The notes under the pieces are model-generated. The model searched no databases, was not told the DNA's origin, and worked only from the letters and a program-made list of their open reading frames with translations. From Toxorhynchites rutilus septentrionalis (taxonomy: Eukaryota > Arthropoda > Insecta > Diptera > Culicidae): DNA of 64,000 bases. Within the stretch, counting starts at the first letter, position 1; the number at the start of each line of letters is the position of its first letter. The DNA lies in NCBI RefSeq assembly GCF_029784135.1, contig NC_073746.1, positions 166,710,825 through 166,774,824 on the forward strand, in the 5' to 3' direction. The translations under genes and the position numbers were made by a program. Shown here one piece after another: positions 46,571-57,516 of the stretch.

Positions 46571-47268
46571 GCAAGAAGTGGGTTATATCTGTGATATAAC
46601 CGCAAGGGAGACGTAGGACTGCCGTTGGCTCGGTAATCTTTATTTGAAATGGTATCTGAATCAATTCTGAATTAATGAATGAATGAATATTTTGAAAGAT
46701 GAAAGTTTTTCTTTTCAGTGTGTGGGTGGATGAGTATAAGTATGAATTGTTATTAACATAAAATTCAACTCTTCCGAACTTGTTGGTAGTCCCGAAACGA
46801 ACCGATGGAATTTGAGTGGCCTTGTAAAAGTAACTGAAGATGTTTTAAAAGTGATTCATTTTTGTTTTCGTGAGAATAACACGAGATTTTTCATGATCAC
46901 TCCATGCGCAGAATAGAAACTGAGGGCGCCATTTCACGGTGAAAGCGAAATAAAGTCTATATAACCTTGCATAAAATTAATTTCGTTTTTATCGTGATGT
47001 GGCAATTTCTCATTACTGTTCCATGCGAAAGCAGAACAGAAACTGATGCTATTGGATTGCATCACGAGAACATCAAGTTGAATGGAGAAATGTGCGCTCA
47101 GACGTATTCACACACAAAAAAATTTTCATGACTGTTCCATGCATTCCATGTTCCATGTAAAGATGTATTAACGTTCAAAACCTTGCAGTCCAGCGTCACT
47201 CTCTCGCTTTCGAAACTTTGAACTTACACCCCAGTACAGAAATGAAAGACGTAATCCTACGTCAAAAT
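46571..47268 (+). repeat. Family U, most complete copy
   Basis: It begins GGGTTATATCTGTGATATAA, then CCGCAAGGGAGACGTAGGAC, and ends GAAAGACGTAATCCTACGTC. An internal segment of about 110 bp with CATGA-CACTCCATGCG and CAGAA-AGAAACTGA recurs about twice. No coding potential. Other copies or pieces are at 3,050-3,183/5,149-5,436, 18,285-20,300, 31,163-32,180 and 38,105-38,210; GTCCTACGTCAAGC near 63,872 may be another end. Confidence 0.6.
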
Positions 47269-48510
47269 AATCGGAAAACCAACACGGCAGTCGGTTTCAA
47301 CCGCAGGATAGTAGGAAAAGGATGTTTTGGGCAGGTCGCTCACATATGATACGCACATATTGGCTGACTCAAATTGAACCGTACCGAAGCGGCACTCCAT
47401 TCCGGACGAGACTATGATGAAGAGATGCGTTTGAGTGACGGAGGTTATGTCTTGTGTCTGTCACGTCAGTTTCTGTGAAATCTGATAGCTTTATGGGTGG
47501 TTCGCGAATCGTGATACTAGCCTACATCTGGAGATTGGTTTGTCGTCCGGAGTGTAAGCATACTGTATTGATGTTATAAAGGAGCTTTAAGAGATTTCAA
47601 AAAGATTCTGCAAAAATATCCTAAACAAATTGGAAAACATACACATATGTACATAGAAAAATTGTTAAAATATCTTTTTTATGGAATTTTCCCAGTGGCA
47701 TAAAAAATAACACTAACAATTCTTATTTTGAACAATTAAAAACAATGGAGTTCCAATTATTATGATTATGACTATTTGAAAATGGATACAACGTTCAAGA
47801 CAGCCTAAAACTAAACCTGATTGTTTCGTATCATTTACTTCATTAGCCATATGAATGTTGATTCCCATGTAAAAAAGTATGTGAGTTGCAAACTGTAATT
47901 TGAAACATTACGAACGTATGCGACATTTAACCAGTACAGTAGTCATAAAACCAATAATGAAATTGTTGGCACCATTGATGAGCCCAAATGAGGTCCCTAG
48001 CCGCGAGAACACCTGCTGGCAGTTCATGCATCGATGAGTATCCATGTTCCCTATTGCAATATTACTCGTAAAATGCGAAATAAATCCCACAGCGACGAGT
48101 TTTTACAGCATTAAAAAGTTGAATGTAATTTAATGGCGCCGCAATGGAAAGCCGTACTTGAGTGGAAGTTTTGAAATAAAAAAAAAACAACAACACTACC
48201 AGCAACAGTTTTATACTTTTTTTTGGATCCATTCCAGGATAAGGAATGGTAATTGAGCCAAAGTGTTCAAATTGAAATTCATTCCGCAAAAAGCCACTTT
48301 AGCTGATAGCTAGAGGGAGAGACATGGCAATCGTATCCGAAATGATGGCATGAAATAGAGAACCATTGTCCGTTGAATGTTGTCGTTTGTATGACACCTT
48401 TCGAAAATATTTGTGAACAGCCACACATTTTACAGCGTTTGGAAGGATAATTACCAGATACAATTAAAAATGAAGGGGACTATTTCGAAATAAAATATTC
48501 TAGTTGCCCC
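47269..48510. other. Anonymous AT-rich DNA
   Basis: No gene or element end could be supported. Confidence 0.3.
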
Positions 48511-48519
48511 AATTAAAGA

Positions 48520-48853
48520 CGGTTCCTCCTCTTACTAAAAATTGCTGAATTAGATATAATTTTTGATTCGAAACTCACTTTTGGCGAACATTACAATACA
48601 ATGATCAATAAAGCAAATAGTATGCTCGGCTTCATAAAAAGATTTAGTTACAATTTCAGGGATCCATACATAATAAAAACATTGTGTATAAGTTTTTTGA
48701 GATCTATTTTAGAATATTGCAGTGTTGAACAAGAACTGCACTCCAATCGAATAGAATCAGTACAAAAACAATTTTTATTATTTGCCCTGAGAAAGTTAGG
48801 TTGGACAACATCTCCCCTTCCCCCATATGAAGCTCGTTGTATGTTAATAAATA
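48520..48853 (+). pseudogene. LINE C reverse transcriptase C-terminal region, part 1
   Basis: The reading resembles the C-terminal region of LINE A's ORF2: FDSKLTFGEHYNTM, NKANSMLGFIKRFSYNFRD, YIIKTLCISFLRSILEY, ESVQKQFLLFALRKLGW and PPYEARCMLIN. Upstream RT motifs are absent. The reading is cut at 48,853 by ITmD37E copy 2 and resumes at 50,155. Confidence 0.8.
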
Positions 48854-50152
48854 AAGGGTGTGTCACATCAAATTGCATCACGGAAAAAACGCTGTAGAAA
48901 TTCGCCCAGTAGACCGATCCTTTTGAAAATTTTAGACAGTAAAATAAAAACTATTAAACAACTTTTGGCATTTTCTTTTTATTCATACTTCGAGCTCAAG
49001 CCCGTATGCTCGCACCTTCCTCTTTACCCCGTCCATAAGGTTCTGTACAACGTCAGGTTGTAGTTTTTTTTTGAACAGAAATCCATTTTCTCTTGAAGTC
49101 CGCCTCCGATTTGCCAACTTTTGGGTTCTTCCGGAGGGCCTGCTTCATAATCGCCCAATATTTCTCTATTGGGCGAAGCTCCGGCGCGTTGGGCGGGTTC
49201 ATTTCCTTTGGCACAAAGATGACCCCGTTGGCTTCGTACCACTCCAACACGTCCTTTGAATAGTGGCACGAAGCGAGATCTGGCCAGAAGATGGTCGGGC
49301 CCTCGTGCTGCTTCAATAGTGGTAGTAAGCGCTTCTGTAGGCACTCCTTAAGGTAAACCTGCCCGTTTACCGTGCCGGTCATCACGAAGGGGGCGCTCCG
49401 CTTTCCGCAAGAGCAGATCGCTTGCCACACCATGTACTTTTTGGCAAACTTGGATAGTTTCTGCTTGCGAATCTCCTCCGGAACGCTGAATTTGTCCTCT
49501 GCGGAGAAGAACAACAGGCCCGACAGCTGACGAAAGTCCGCATTGACGTAGGTTTCGTCGTCCATTACCAGGCAATGCGGCTTCGTCAGCATTTCGGTGT
49601 ACAGCTTCCGGGCTCGCGTCTTCCCCACCATGTTTTGCCTTTCGTCGCGGTTAGGAGCCTTCTGAACCTTGTATGTACGCAGGCCCTCCCGCTGCTTGGT
49701 CCGCTGGACGAATGAACTTGACAAATTCAGCTTATTGGCGACATCCCGGACCGAACTTCTCGGATCACGTCTAAACTACTTAACTACGCGCTTGTGATCT
49801 TTTTCACTGACGGAGCATCCATTTTTGCCGTTCTTCACCTTCCGGTCGATGGTTAGGTTCTCGAAGTATCGTTTTAGTACTCTGCTGACCGTGGATTGGA
49901 CGATTCCCAGCATCTTACCGATGTCCCGATGTGACAACTCCGGATTCTCGAAATGAGTGCGCAGGATTAATTCACGACGCTCTTTTTCGTTCGACGACAT
50001 TTTTCCAAATTTACGAAAAATTGACAGTGAAGCATGGCCAACGTGATCTATACACTCTAATCTGATTATAAGCGAAAGACGAAGATATTATTCCTAACAA
50101 TTAAATTTATACAGCGTTTTTTCCGTGATGCAATTTGATGTGACACACCCTT
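48854..50152 (-). mobile_element. ITmD37E transposon, copy 2
   Basis: The inverted ends are AAGGGTGTGTCACATCAAAT on both sides, followed by TGCATCACGGAAAAAACGCT. TA flanks are at 48,852-48,853 and 50,153-50,154. It is full length (1.30 kb), inserted into LINE C. Confidence 0.92.
48983..50000 (-). pseudogene. ITmD37E transposase, nonsense and frameshift
   Basis: Same protein as in copy 1, beginning MSSNEKERREL at 50,000. The helix-turn-helix region and the three catalytic positions are present: LVMDDETYVNADF, IFWPDLASCHYS and ELRPIEKYWA, with 37 residues between the last two, the DD37E signature. Two lesions are visible: a TAG in place of the CAG codon that follows KRVVK (near 49,777), and an extra A in the A-run after WISVQ (near 49,067-49,075) that shifts the last 35 or so residues. 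The remaining C-terminus (RAYGLELEV-like, stop at about 48,983) is recognisable. Confidence 0.9.
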
Positions 50153-50154
50153 TA

Positions 50155-50438
50155 TTGAAACACTTGAGAAACGCAGAGAAAATGCCACAATTTCTTGTTT
50201 AATTGACTTGGTTTCACACAGGATTAGTTCAGAATACTTACATGAAAATCTCAATGTTTATGCACCAACACGAGCCTTTCGACCACGAAATTTGTTCAAA
50301 CCTACTTCATTTCGAACTATGAATGGTCCACTTAATAGAATGATGAGAACACACAATAAGTACAGTAATGTAATTGATGTGACAATGACGAAGAAATTAT
50401 TGAAAAAGTCATTGACTGACAGATCATTGTATTCGTGA
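50155..50438 (+). pseudogene. LINE C reverse transcriptase C-terminal region, part 2
   Basis: This continues part 1 in frame once the transposon and one TA are ignored: the junction reads CMLIN-IETLEKRR, matching LINE A's RLIALETLASRR. The rest reads ISCLIDLVSHRISSEYL, YAPTRAFRPRNLF, GPLNRMMRTHN and a stop at 50,438. Confidence 0.8.
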
Positions 50439-50579
50439 ATTACAGTTTTGTCATATATGTTTGCTGCGTTGCATTTCGTAATTCATTATTAATACAAAAT
50501 ACATGATAACTCTAATAATTGATTTTCATAAATATAGCTATAAATTATTCATTAAGTATATTATAATTGTAATACATAG

Positions 50580-51050
50580 GAACAAACAATAAGTTTTTTG
50601 GTGTTTTCCGAAAGATTATGCATGAAAACATCGTTTTATGAAGAAGGGAGTGATCTGCAACACCTTTGCAGAATATAAATCACAGTGTTATTAGACATTC
50701 CCTAACAAGATGTACACGTGTGCTGTTAAACTTTTTTTTTATTTTCTTGAGAATTCGTTCGCTCTTCCAAACCAGAAATGAGCCAGAAATTAGCCCTGCT
50801 GAAAGCGTGGCATTGAATTCTTGTACTTGAACCGATTTATTCATTATGGATCTACAAAAAATACATGGCGAGACTGTTATGCTTAGAATATAAACATTGG
50901 TGTTGTTTTTTTAAAAGCTGGGAACAAACAATAACTTTTCTGTGTTTTCCAGAAGATTCGGCCTAAAAACATCGTTATATGAAGAAAAGTGAAAATTGTC
51001 AAAAAGTAACATGGGACAACTATGCGTTGAACGGCAGTATAGTATTTAAG
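50580..51050. repeat. Dispersed AT-rich repeat with an inverted partner near 54.6 kb
   Basis: GATCTGCAA-ACC-TTTGCAGAATATAAA, CTAACAAGATGTACACGTGT and the ATGAAGAAGGGAG block reappear in inverted orientation at 54,515-54,610. A second diverged repeat of GTGTTTTCC-GAAGATT, AAAACATCGTT-TATGAAGAA lies at about 50,940-50,990. Confidence 0.55.
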
Positions 51051-51346
51051 AAAAAATCACAAGCTTTTTGAGTTTCGCAATCGAAACTTAAGGAAATATG
51101 CTAATATGATTATACTAATAACTCACCTTTTAACTCTTATAAGGCCGTGGAAACTAGGCAAGGAATCGACTCAAACTTCAGAGAACATAATCCTTACAGG
51201 AGGAAGAACACAATCGCAATCGTCCGTAATCGTTTCCATCCAAATATCTTTCATTTGGTGTTATGTAATCGAAAATTAGTCAAACCAATAAAAAGTTACA
51301 AGTTTGAATTAATAGATTTACTCGGCAAAATCGGGAAAATGACATA

Positions 51347-51597
51347 TGAGGGGCTTAGAATGCAAGGGGTGTAAGTGACTTGATCGATTTCTCTTCATCA
51401 ACTTTTTCTTTAGTTAATAACTCAATTGCAATTGCAACTAAGTTTGCTATAAAATCCGATAGACGGGGTTCTGACCTATCTTCCACTCTGTAAAATACAG
51501 CTGAGAATGTATTTGCTACTAAGTTATGACCAAAAGAGAGAGTCGATGTAGAGAAATCGATCAAATCACTTACACCCTTTTCATTCTAAGCCCCTCA
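51347..51597. mobile_element. 251-bp MITE with 50-bp inverted ends
   Basis: Ends TGAGGGGCTTAGAATG and its inverse, extending inward about 50 bp through GGGTGTAAGTGA-TTGATCGA. TA flanks at 51,345-51,346 and 51,598-51,599. It is too short to code; a Tc1/mariner-type MITE is the simplest reading. Confidence 0.85.
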
Positions 51598-51694
51598 TAT
51601 AAAATACAACATATCTGAATAACGAAAAATATATCTGTCTGAGTTTATAATATGTTATGGAAAAGAAATTCAGTGTCATAATTCATAAACGAGT

Positions 51695-51915
51695 GCTTCC
51701 GTGGCCGAGTGGTTAGCGTCTCACATTATCATGCCGGGGGTTCGGGTTCCATTCCCGTTCTGGTCAGGGGATTTTTTTGTCAAAGAAATGTTCTCCGACT
51801 TGCACCACAGTGCACAAAGTCACCACAGTCACGCGTATTTTAGAGCTTGCCACTCAGAATGCATTCCAGGCGTGTTATTTGGCATAGGAATCTTAACTAA
51901 GTACTAATAAAAATG
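51695..51915 (+). mobile_element. tRNA-derived SINE (plus strand)
   Basis: The tRNA-like head has an A box (GTGGCCGAGTGGTTAGCG) and a B box (GGGTTCGGGTTCCATTCCC), then GGTCAGGGGA, a T-run, CGACTTGCACCACAGTGCAC, TTGCCACTCAGAATG and TTTGGCATAGGAATCT. The head and body order match the minus-strand copy at 5,437-5,665. Confidence 0.8.
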
Positions 51916-52195
51916 ACGCAAGTAATACCACGAAGTTCCATTCAAGAAGAAGAACAATTCAATGATGATAATTTTCACGAAGCATCTGAATATTCGGCTT
52001 CCTTGCATGAACAAATAAATGAAAGAACTCATAAAAGTAAAAACCGCCTCTCAGATTTTTTACATAACATAAAAAACCTCAGCTTTCAGGAAAAAATATA
52101 TAACTCTTGGTCCCGAAACATGTAACTATAAAAAACCAAATACATTCAATAATCACAAAAACAAAATATTAAGGAAGTTTGAAAATTTGGAGAAT

Positions 52196-52410
52196 CCAAA
52201 TTTGAGTGAAAGAAAGAGTGACAACGAGAGAAGGGTGAGTCTATGAGAGAGAAAGTGAGGGAGGAAGCGAGAGAGAGAAAGATTATGAGAAAGAAGTAAA
52301 GTGAGAAAAGAATAAGTAGGAAGAGTGAGTGAGAGGGAAGATAGTGAGAGAAAGAGTGAGAAAAAGCAAAGATGAGAGTGAGAAGCATGGGTGAGTAAGT
52401 GGGGAGCGTA
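52196..52410 (+). repeat. Polypurine (GA-rich) tract
   Basis: More than 200 bp in which the plus strand is overwhelmingly G and A with scattered T (for example GAGAGAGAAAGATTATGAGA). Long minus-strand frames rich in Ser, Leu and Phe are artefacts of this composition. Confidence 0.85.
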
Positions 52411-52444
52411 AAAAAATGAGGTAGAATATGAAAATAAATAATTA

Positions 52445-52935
52445 ACTGATATACAATCAAAATCAGACGTCATCAATTTTAATGAAGGAATGAAAATAAT
52501 CAAATTCAACCAAAAAAGGCTCAAAATGATAATATTAAATATTGAAATTTATTCGAATTTAATTTTAGTTGAACGCGTTGGGGAAACCATCACCCATTTC
52601 CGTATTGAGTACACATTATTCAATAATACCACAGAAAAAAAAGTCATGCGATCTCTCAGATTTTCGTAATAATTGCTAGAGTCGTTCCTTATCGTAAGTA
52701 ATTAGACCCGTATTTTTCATTTCTACGTTAGACTGGTTTTCTTCCAGGCTAGGCTAGTCCAGAAAATCATGATTTTTCAATAATGTGATTTTATTTCGCG
52801 AGTCAAAGACCTTTGATGTAGGTTTACAGCCATTTCATGCCAAACTGATATAGTGTTCTCAGATTTTCGTCAAAAGTGGTAGTTTTGTTCTTCATCACAA
52901 ATTATTAGACCAGTACTTTTTTTATTTTTTTGTTA
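52445..52935. other. Anonymous AT-rich DNA
   Basis: The segment holds repeated CAGATTTTCGT and ATTAGACC-GTA-TTTT blocks (52,660-52,710 and 52,860-52,920), suggesting a short direct duplication. Nothing else is supported. Confidence 0.35.
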
Positions 52936-52939
52936 GGGT

Positions 52940-53870
52940 GACCATTTCCATTTTGGGGAAGTCCGAAAAATCCGAAAAATCCACTGGACCAATTCAGATG
53001 ATCGACATACTAAATTAAAGCCAATTAGTCTTTTTTGGAAAAATACTACAGTATAATTTGAATTATGTTTTCGTTATTATTGATTATATTTGTTTTTAAT
53101 AGTTTTCATGGTCTCGGTACCAAAGGTGCTATTTTTTTATATTTTTCCTGGAAAGCTGAGGATTTTTCAAATAACATATCTCGAAACTAGGGATGCGTTT
53201 TTTCGTTTTTGAGTTATGATTTTTCGAAGTTAACCGATGGTCCAAAAATCATTTTTCCCTGTTTTCCCAAAAATGTCTTTTTTCACAATTTTTTTTCATA
53301 TCTAAAAAGGAAAAATAATACCTCTCTGGTAATTGGATATATTATATGAAAAAACCTCAGCTTTCATGAAAAAACATTAAAAAATATGGCGCCCGTAGTC
53401 CCGAAACGGTGTAAGCTATAAAAAACATATATCATCAATAATTACGAAAACAAAATCCTTTTTTATTCAGAGCGTAATATTTTTTTGAAACAAGACTAGC
53501 TCATTGGCTTTAATTTGATATGTCGATCATCTGAATCGGTCCAATAGATCAAAAGTTATGATCTTTTGTAGTGGAAAAAATGGGGGAAAATGATTTTTCG
53601 GACTATCGGTTAACTTTGAAAAATCATAACTTAAAAACGAAAAAAAACGCCTCTCTGGTTTTGACATATGTTTTGTGAAAAATCCTTAGCTTTCCAGAAA
53701 AAATATAAAAAAATATAGCGATTTTGGTCCCGAGACTATGAAAACAATAAAAAACGAATACAATCAATAATAACGAGAATAGAATTCAAATTTTCTGCAG
53801 TTATAGTATTTTTTTAATTTGATATGTCGATCATCTGAATCGATGAAGTAGTTCAAAAGTTATGAATTTT
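52940..53870. repeat. Inverted-repeat element with extra arm
   Basis: The left arm (about 52,970-53,290) carries CCAATTCAGATGATCGACAT, TAAATTAAAGCCAATTAG and CTTGAAATAACATATCTCGA-like blocks. The right arm (about 53,340-53,620) carries the inverse, CATTGGCTTTAATTTGATAT then GTCGATCATCTGAATCGG. A partial third arm follows at 53,640-53,870. It does not code. A related piece lies at 25,970-26,100. Confidence 0.6.
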
Positions 53871-53905
53871 TGAAAAAGTCATTTTTGAAAAAAAGAGGAA
53901 AAAGT

Positions 53906-54500
53906 ACAGGCAAACCTGTTTTTGTGCGGTTGCTTTTTCTGCGATTTCTCATTTGTGCAACTGTTTAGGTGCGATTTTGTTATTTGTGCAATTAGTTTGC
54001 GTGATTCAAGACCCGATGCATTTAAGTGGAAATTAGCATCTAGAGCTCGAAAGTTGTTCACTAGACGAAAACTGTCTACGACAAAGTTGTTACATATAAT
54101 AGAGCGCTCATTTGTATGTTTTCAAAAATAAAGTGACCAAAAATTCCAATGAAATAAAAAATCTAACTTTCTTATCTTTATAGATAGAGGTAAACATAGC
54201 TCGATAATATTGTAGCCCTAGTTATTTTATGTAACCCTATGGATCAATTTTTTTTCTATCTCTTGAAATAACCGATATAGCGTTTTATTTTTGAGTTGCC
54301 TTAGGGTCACCATGAAAAAAACAGTTTTTTTTGCTCTAACTTTTATATTTCAAATTTTACATGCAAACTGTCTTGAAAAGACTTTTAGAGCTTGCTAAGG
54401 CAAACATTTTGCGATGCAGAACTTGTTAATATCTCAACTTTACTCAAAGTTATTGATGATCGAACTAATTATCAAAGATCGAACTATTATCAAACAAATA
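53906..54500 (+). repeat. Element V fragment followed by a family W copy
   Basis: CAGGCAAACCTGTTTTTGTG at 53,908 opens a degraded V end. From about 54,015 the W blocks follow in order: GCATTTAAGTGGAAATTAGC, TAGAGCGCTCATTTG, AAAATAAAGTGACC, TTATCTTTATAGATAGAGGT and GACTTTTAGAGCTTGC. Confidence 0.65.
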
Positions 54501-54879
54501 AAAATAGAAGTTTAACACGTGTACACCTTGTTAGTGAATGCCTAATAACAATGAGATTTATATTCTGCAAAGTATTGCAGATCACTCCTCCCTTCTTCAT
54601 AAATCAATAAAATAATCTTTCGAACAACATCAAGTTGAATTGCCCCATGTTAATTTTCTAGGCATAACTGTCCCACCATGAATTTTGAAGTCCGTAAGCA
54701 AGAGTGATTGATTCAAATGAGGAGATCTTTTCGCATATCATTAAACAATAGTTTTCTGCTTATAAAAAAAAACCTAGTGTATTGCTAATCAGAAATGCCT
54801 AAAGCTTCTGGTAGACAAATATGCTAGAAAACTTTGAATGCGTTTTTTCTCTGTTGCTGATTTTGGAACATGGGACAAC

Positions 54880-55130
54880 TATGCGTAGAACGGCAGCCAA
54901 CGCAACTTTGGACGCAAAGATTGGAAAAAAAAATATTCTACAAAGTTGCTTAAATTAACTTTGGCTACAACATTGTCGAACTATGCTTATCTCTATTTAT
55001 AAAAGATAAGAAAGTTATATTTTCTATTTCATCGTCAATTTTGGTCACCCTATTTTTGACAACATAGGAATAAACGCACTATAATATGTAGCAACTTTGT
55101 CGAAGACAGTTGGTTTCAGACAGTAATCTC
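54880..55130 (-). repeat. Family W copy, inverted and partial
   Basis: It carries ACAACATTGTCGAACTATGC, ATAAAAGATAAGAAAGTTAT, ATCGTCAATTTTGGTCACCC and ACTTTGTCGAAGACAGTT, the W blocks in reverse complement. Confidence 0.65.
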
Positions 55131-55324
55131 AAGCATTTATTAGACACAGACATCCAAATATTTGGCGGTCACATCTTCGCATTGGTATAAATCTAAGGTC
55201 CTGAAAGAGCTTTTGATTCCTCCTCTACATCTGTTTACGATGTGTTGTTGGAGAATCCTTGGCCTGGTTTTACTTTAGAGCGTTGCTCACAACTTCGTAT
55301 CGATGTGTATGCTTCTCAAACGTC

Positions 55325-56005
55325 TTAAGGGGGTATTCTGGTGTAGAGACATGAATTTCGGACGTTTTTTCGAGCTCCGTAAAAATAAAACAATGAATAG
55401 TTTTACTATCCATTACATCATTATTTGTTCATCTATCTTTTAACAATAAAACAAAAATTGAAGGGAGAAAAAATATTCATAACTAGAAGTCTAGAGTCAA
55501 GAATTGATGAAGAGAGAGGGTTAAAAATAAAATTTTGCCATGGCGTACACGATTCCAGCCCTTCTGGTTATCTGAAACAAAAAAAACAAACAGATTCTAA
55601 ATCAGTAAAGATGGCGCTATCGCATGAACCTCGGACAAGTGAAAAACATTTTTTGACAAAATGGCGGCCGTTTGAAAAACGAAATGCGGTTTAAAACATT
55701 TTTTCTTACGTTTCCAGATTTTTTTTTTTAAATAGTAAAATTTATAAAATATAATTTTTTAAAGATTCATGCGATAGAGAGATACATGCAGACTGTATTC
55801 ATATAAATTCGACATGAATCGGTTCAGTAGAATTTGAGATATCGTGTACGCTAGTTTGAAAAAAACTAGTTTCGAGAAAAACGCGTTTGTAGTTCATTGT
55901 TATGGCCTTACCGGATAGATACCACGTCACTAATATGGCTCTAACTCGGTAAATAATGAGATTTTCGATAAGTCCTTTCTAGGGTATATGCATGAATGTC
56001 CAACC
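55325..56005 (+). repeat. Family X repeat
   Basis: It starts GGGGGTATTCTGGTGTAGAG and ends with TTTTCGATAAGTCCTTTCTA then GGGTATATGCATGAAT. The ends resemble inverted copies of each other (GGGTAT-type). Its last 200 bp match 22,490-22,729 in reverse. Confidence 0.5.
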
Positions 56006-56009
56006 TAAG

Positions 56010-57090
56010 AAATAAAAAGGAAAAAAATGGTTTTTTTCAAATTTCTATACTAAAATACTGCCTTAAAATTATTATGCTTCTTGACCAGTTGTACATTTCC
56101 GAAAGTTGTCCCTCCTCGTCGTGTTTCCAGATGTTCAAGGTTTTTGTAACTTATTCGGTATATATAATAACTTGTGACTCTCCATCTTGTGGTCTCCATT
56201 CCGAGTCACCATTCACGCAAAATTGGACATATTTGTATACGCAATGCTTATTGCGTGTTTGCAACCATTTTGGAAAATTGGCAATTCGATTAGCATGGCT
56301 TCGCAATAAGTCTCCAGAATTTTTAATTGGGTTCCGGGCAGAAAATTATAATCATAGAACATCGTTCATTCTTTCTTGAATTCGAAACGAAAACAAAAGG
56401 TATGTACCGGAGCAAAGCAACACAAAACAGCATGTCTGAATCCTTTCTATCATAAAAATGTAGTTGGAGCAGTTTTTATTGCCTATCACATACCCACGTC
56501 CGACCTTTTTGCCAGAACGGAGTTATCTCTCACCGGCACATTTTCAAATATGCGAATAATGTTATTCAAATGGGGACTGCCGATAACTCATCGGTTCTTA
56601 TCTAATCAATGAGGTTCCCTTCGAGTAAACATTCCGAGCACGCAAACCGTACCCGGTCAGCATTTACATAGATATTGAACGTTTTGTTTTGTTTGAAATA
56701 CTTCCGAAGGCGAAAAAAGACCTGAATCTGTCAAACGCACCAAAGGGACAATCAGCACATTGCCATTAGTCAGTCCAGGGAAAGCAGAAAAAAGAAATCT
56801 ACCGTATATAGATTTAACCCCGAAAGAGGAACCGTACGATCATAGCATTCTGTATCGCTCTTATCTATAACAGTCTGGTGCGGTTATCAATTCGTAAAAG
56901 GTTGCTTCCATTAGTAGAATCCCATACGGACTGACGAAAGGCACACTGTTTGTATTTGCTCTATTTTCGCATTCAATAATGAGAAAACTGCTTCCTCCTC
57001 CGAAACATGTTAGTTTTCTGCTATCCTCGTTCCATTATCCTAATTACAGATCAAATTAACCCCACTCATTTCCGCTTGTTCCAATTTCAG
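56010..57090 (+). other. Probable intron or upstream DNA of the host exon
   Basis: No repeat family was recognised and base composition is more balanced near 56,600-57,000. It ends in the pyrimidine-rich tract TTTCCGCTTGTTCCAATTTCAG, a strong 3' splice site at 57,090. A second acceptor-like TCCTAATTACAG ends at 57,049. Confidence 0.5.
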
Positions 57091-57516
57091 ATGACCCACC
57101 TTCAGCGGCAACGCTTGGAATCGGTCAGCGACAATAGCGCTCCGTCCACTTCGAGCAAATCGGACAGCTCCGATGGTTCCGCATCGGAAATCTGCGAAGT
57201 CATCCAAGAGTGGTCGCTGGACAGTGAATCCCAATCGATTCCCAGCCAAAATAGCAGCGGAAGCAGCAGTACCAGCAGTGGTAGCCACCATCACCACCAT
57301 CATCACCATCATCATAATCATCATCTCCGACAGCAACAACAACAACAACAACATAACCAGCAACAGCCACTCACAGGACTAAATGGGAATTACATCAACG
57401 AAGATGACAACGAGCTGGAGTATAGCAAACACGATCTGATCAGTCTGGACAACGGCATGATTACGGACTTCGAGCGCGCCCAGGTTGAGAGTTTCTTCAG
57501 CGGACTGGGAACGGAG
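57091..57516 (+). CDS. Internal or first coding exon, unidentified host gene
   Basis: A 426-bp exon (142 codons, phase 0 at both ends) bounded by TTCCAATTTCAG and GAG-GTGAGT. The first codon after the acceptor is ATG, so it may be the initiator after a 5' UTR exon, or simply Met. The frame is also open back to the alternative acceptor at 57,049, so the left edge is not certain. The protein is hydrophilic: a Ser/Thr/Asp-rich stretch (SAPSTSSKSDSSDGSASEIC), EVIQEWSLDSESQS, then a run with ten consecutive His, a Gln-rich run, and a less repetitive end, HDLISLDNGMITDFERAQVE followed by SFFSGLGTE. There is no signal peptide or membrane segment. I do not recognise the protein. The ordered C-terminal segment is the part most likely to be conserved and to continue in the next exon. 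It is probably intracellular. Confidence 0.75.

Noticed and set aside
51701..51790. Possible tRNA gene
   Set aside because: The A and B boxes are good, but the head is followed by a body shared with the copy at 5.4 kb, and the stems are imperfect. A SINE explains it better.
52146..52524. Long Ser/Leu/Phe-rich minus-strand frames resembling membrane proteins
   Set aside because: They arise from the polypurine tract, which lacks stop codons on the opposite strand.
56376..56612. Additional exon upstream of the host exon
   Set aside because: A 78-codon frame is present, but I could not pair it with both splice sites or see a conserved composition.
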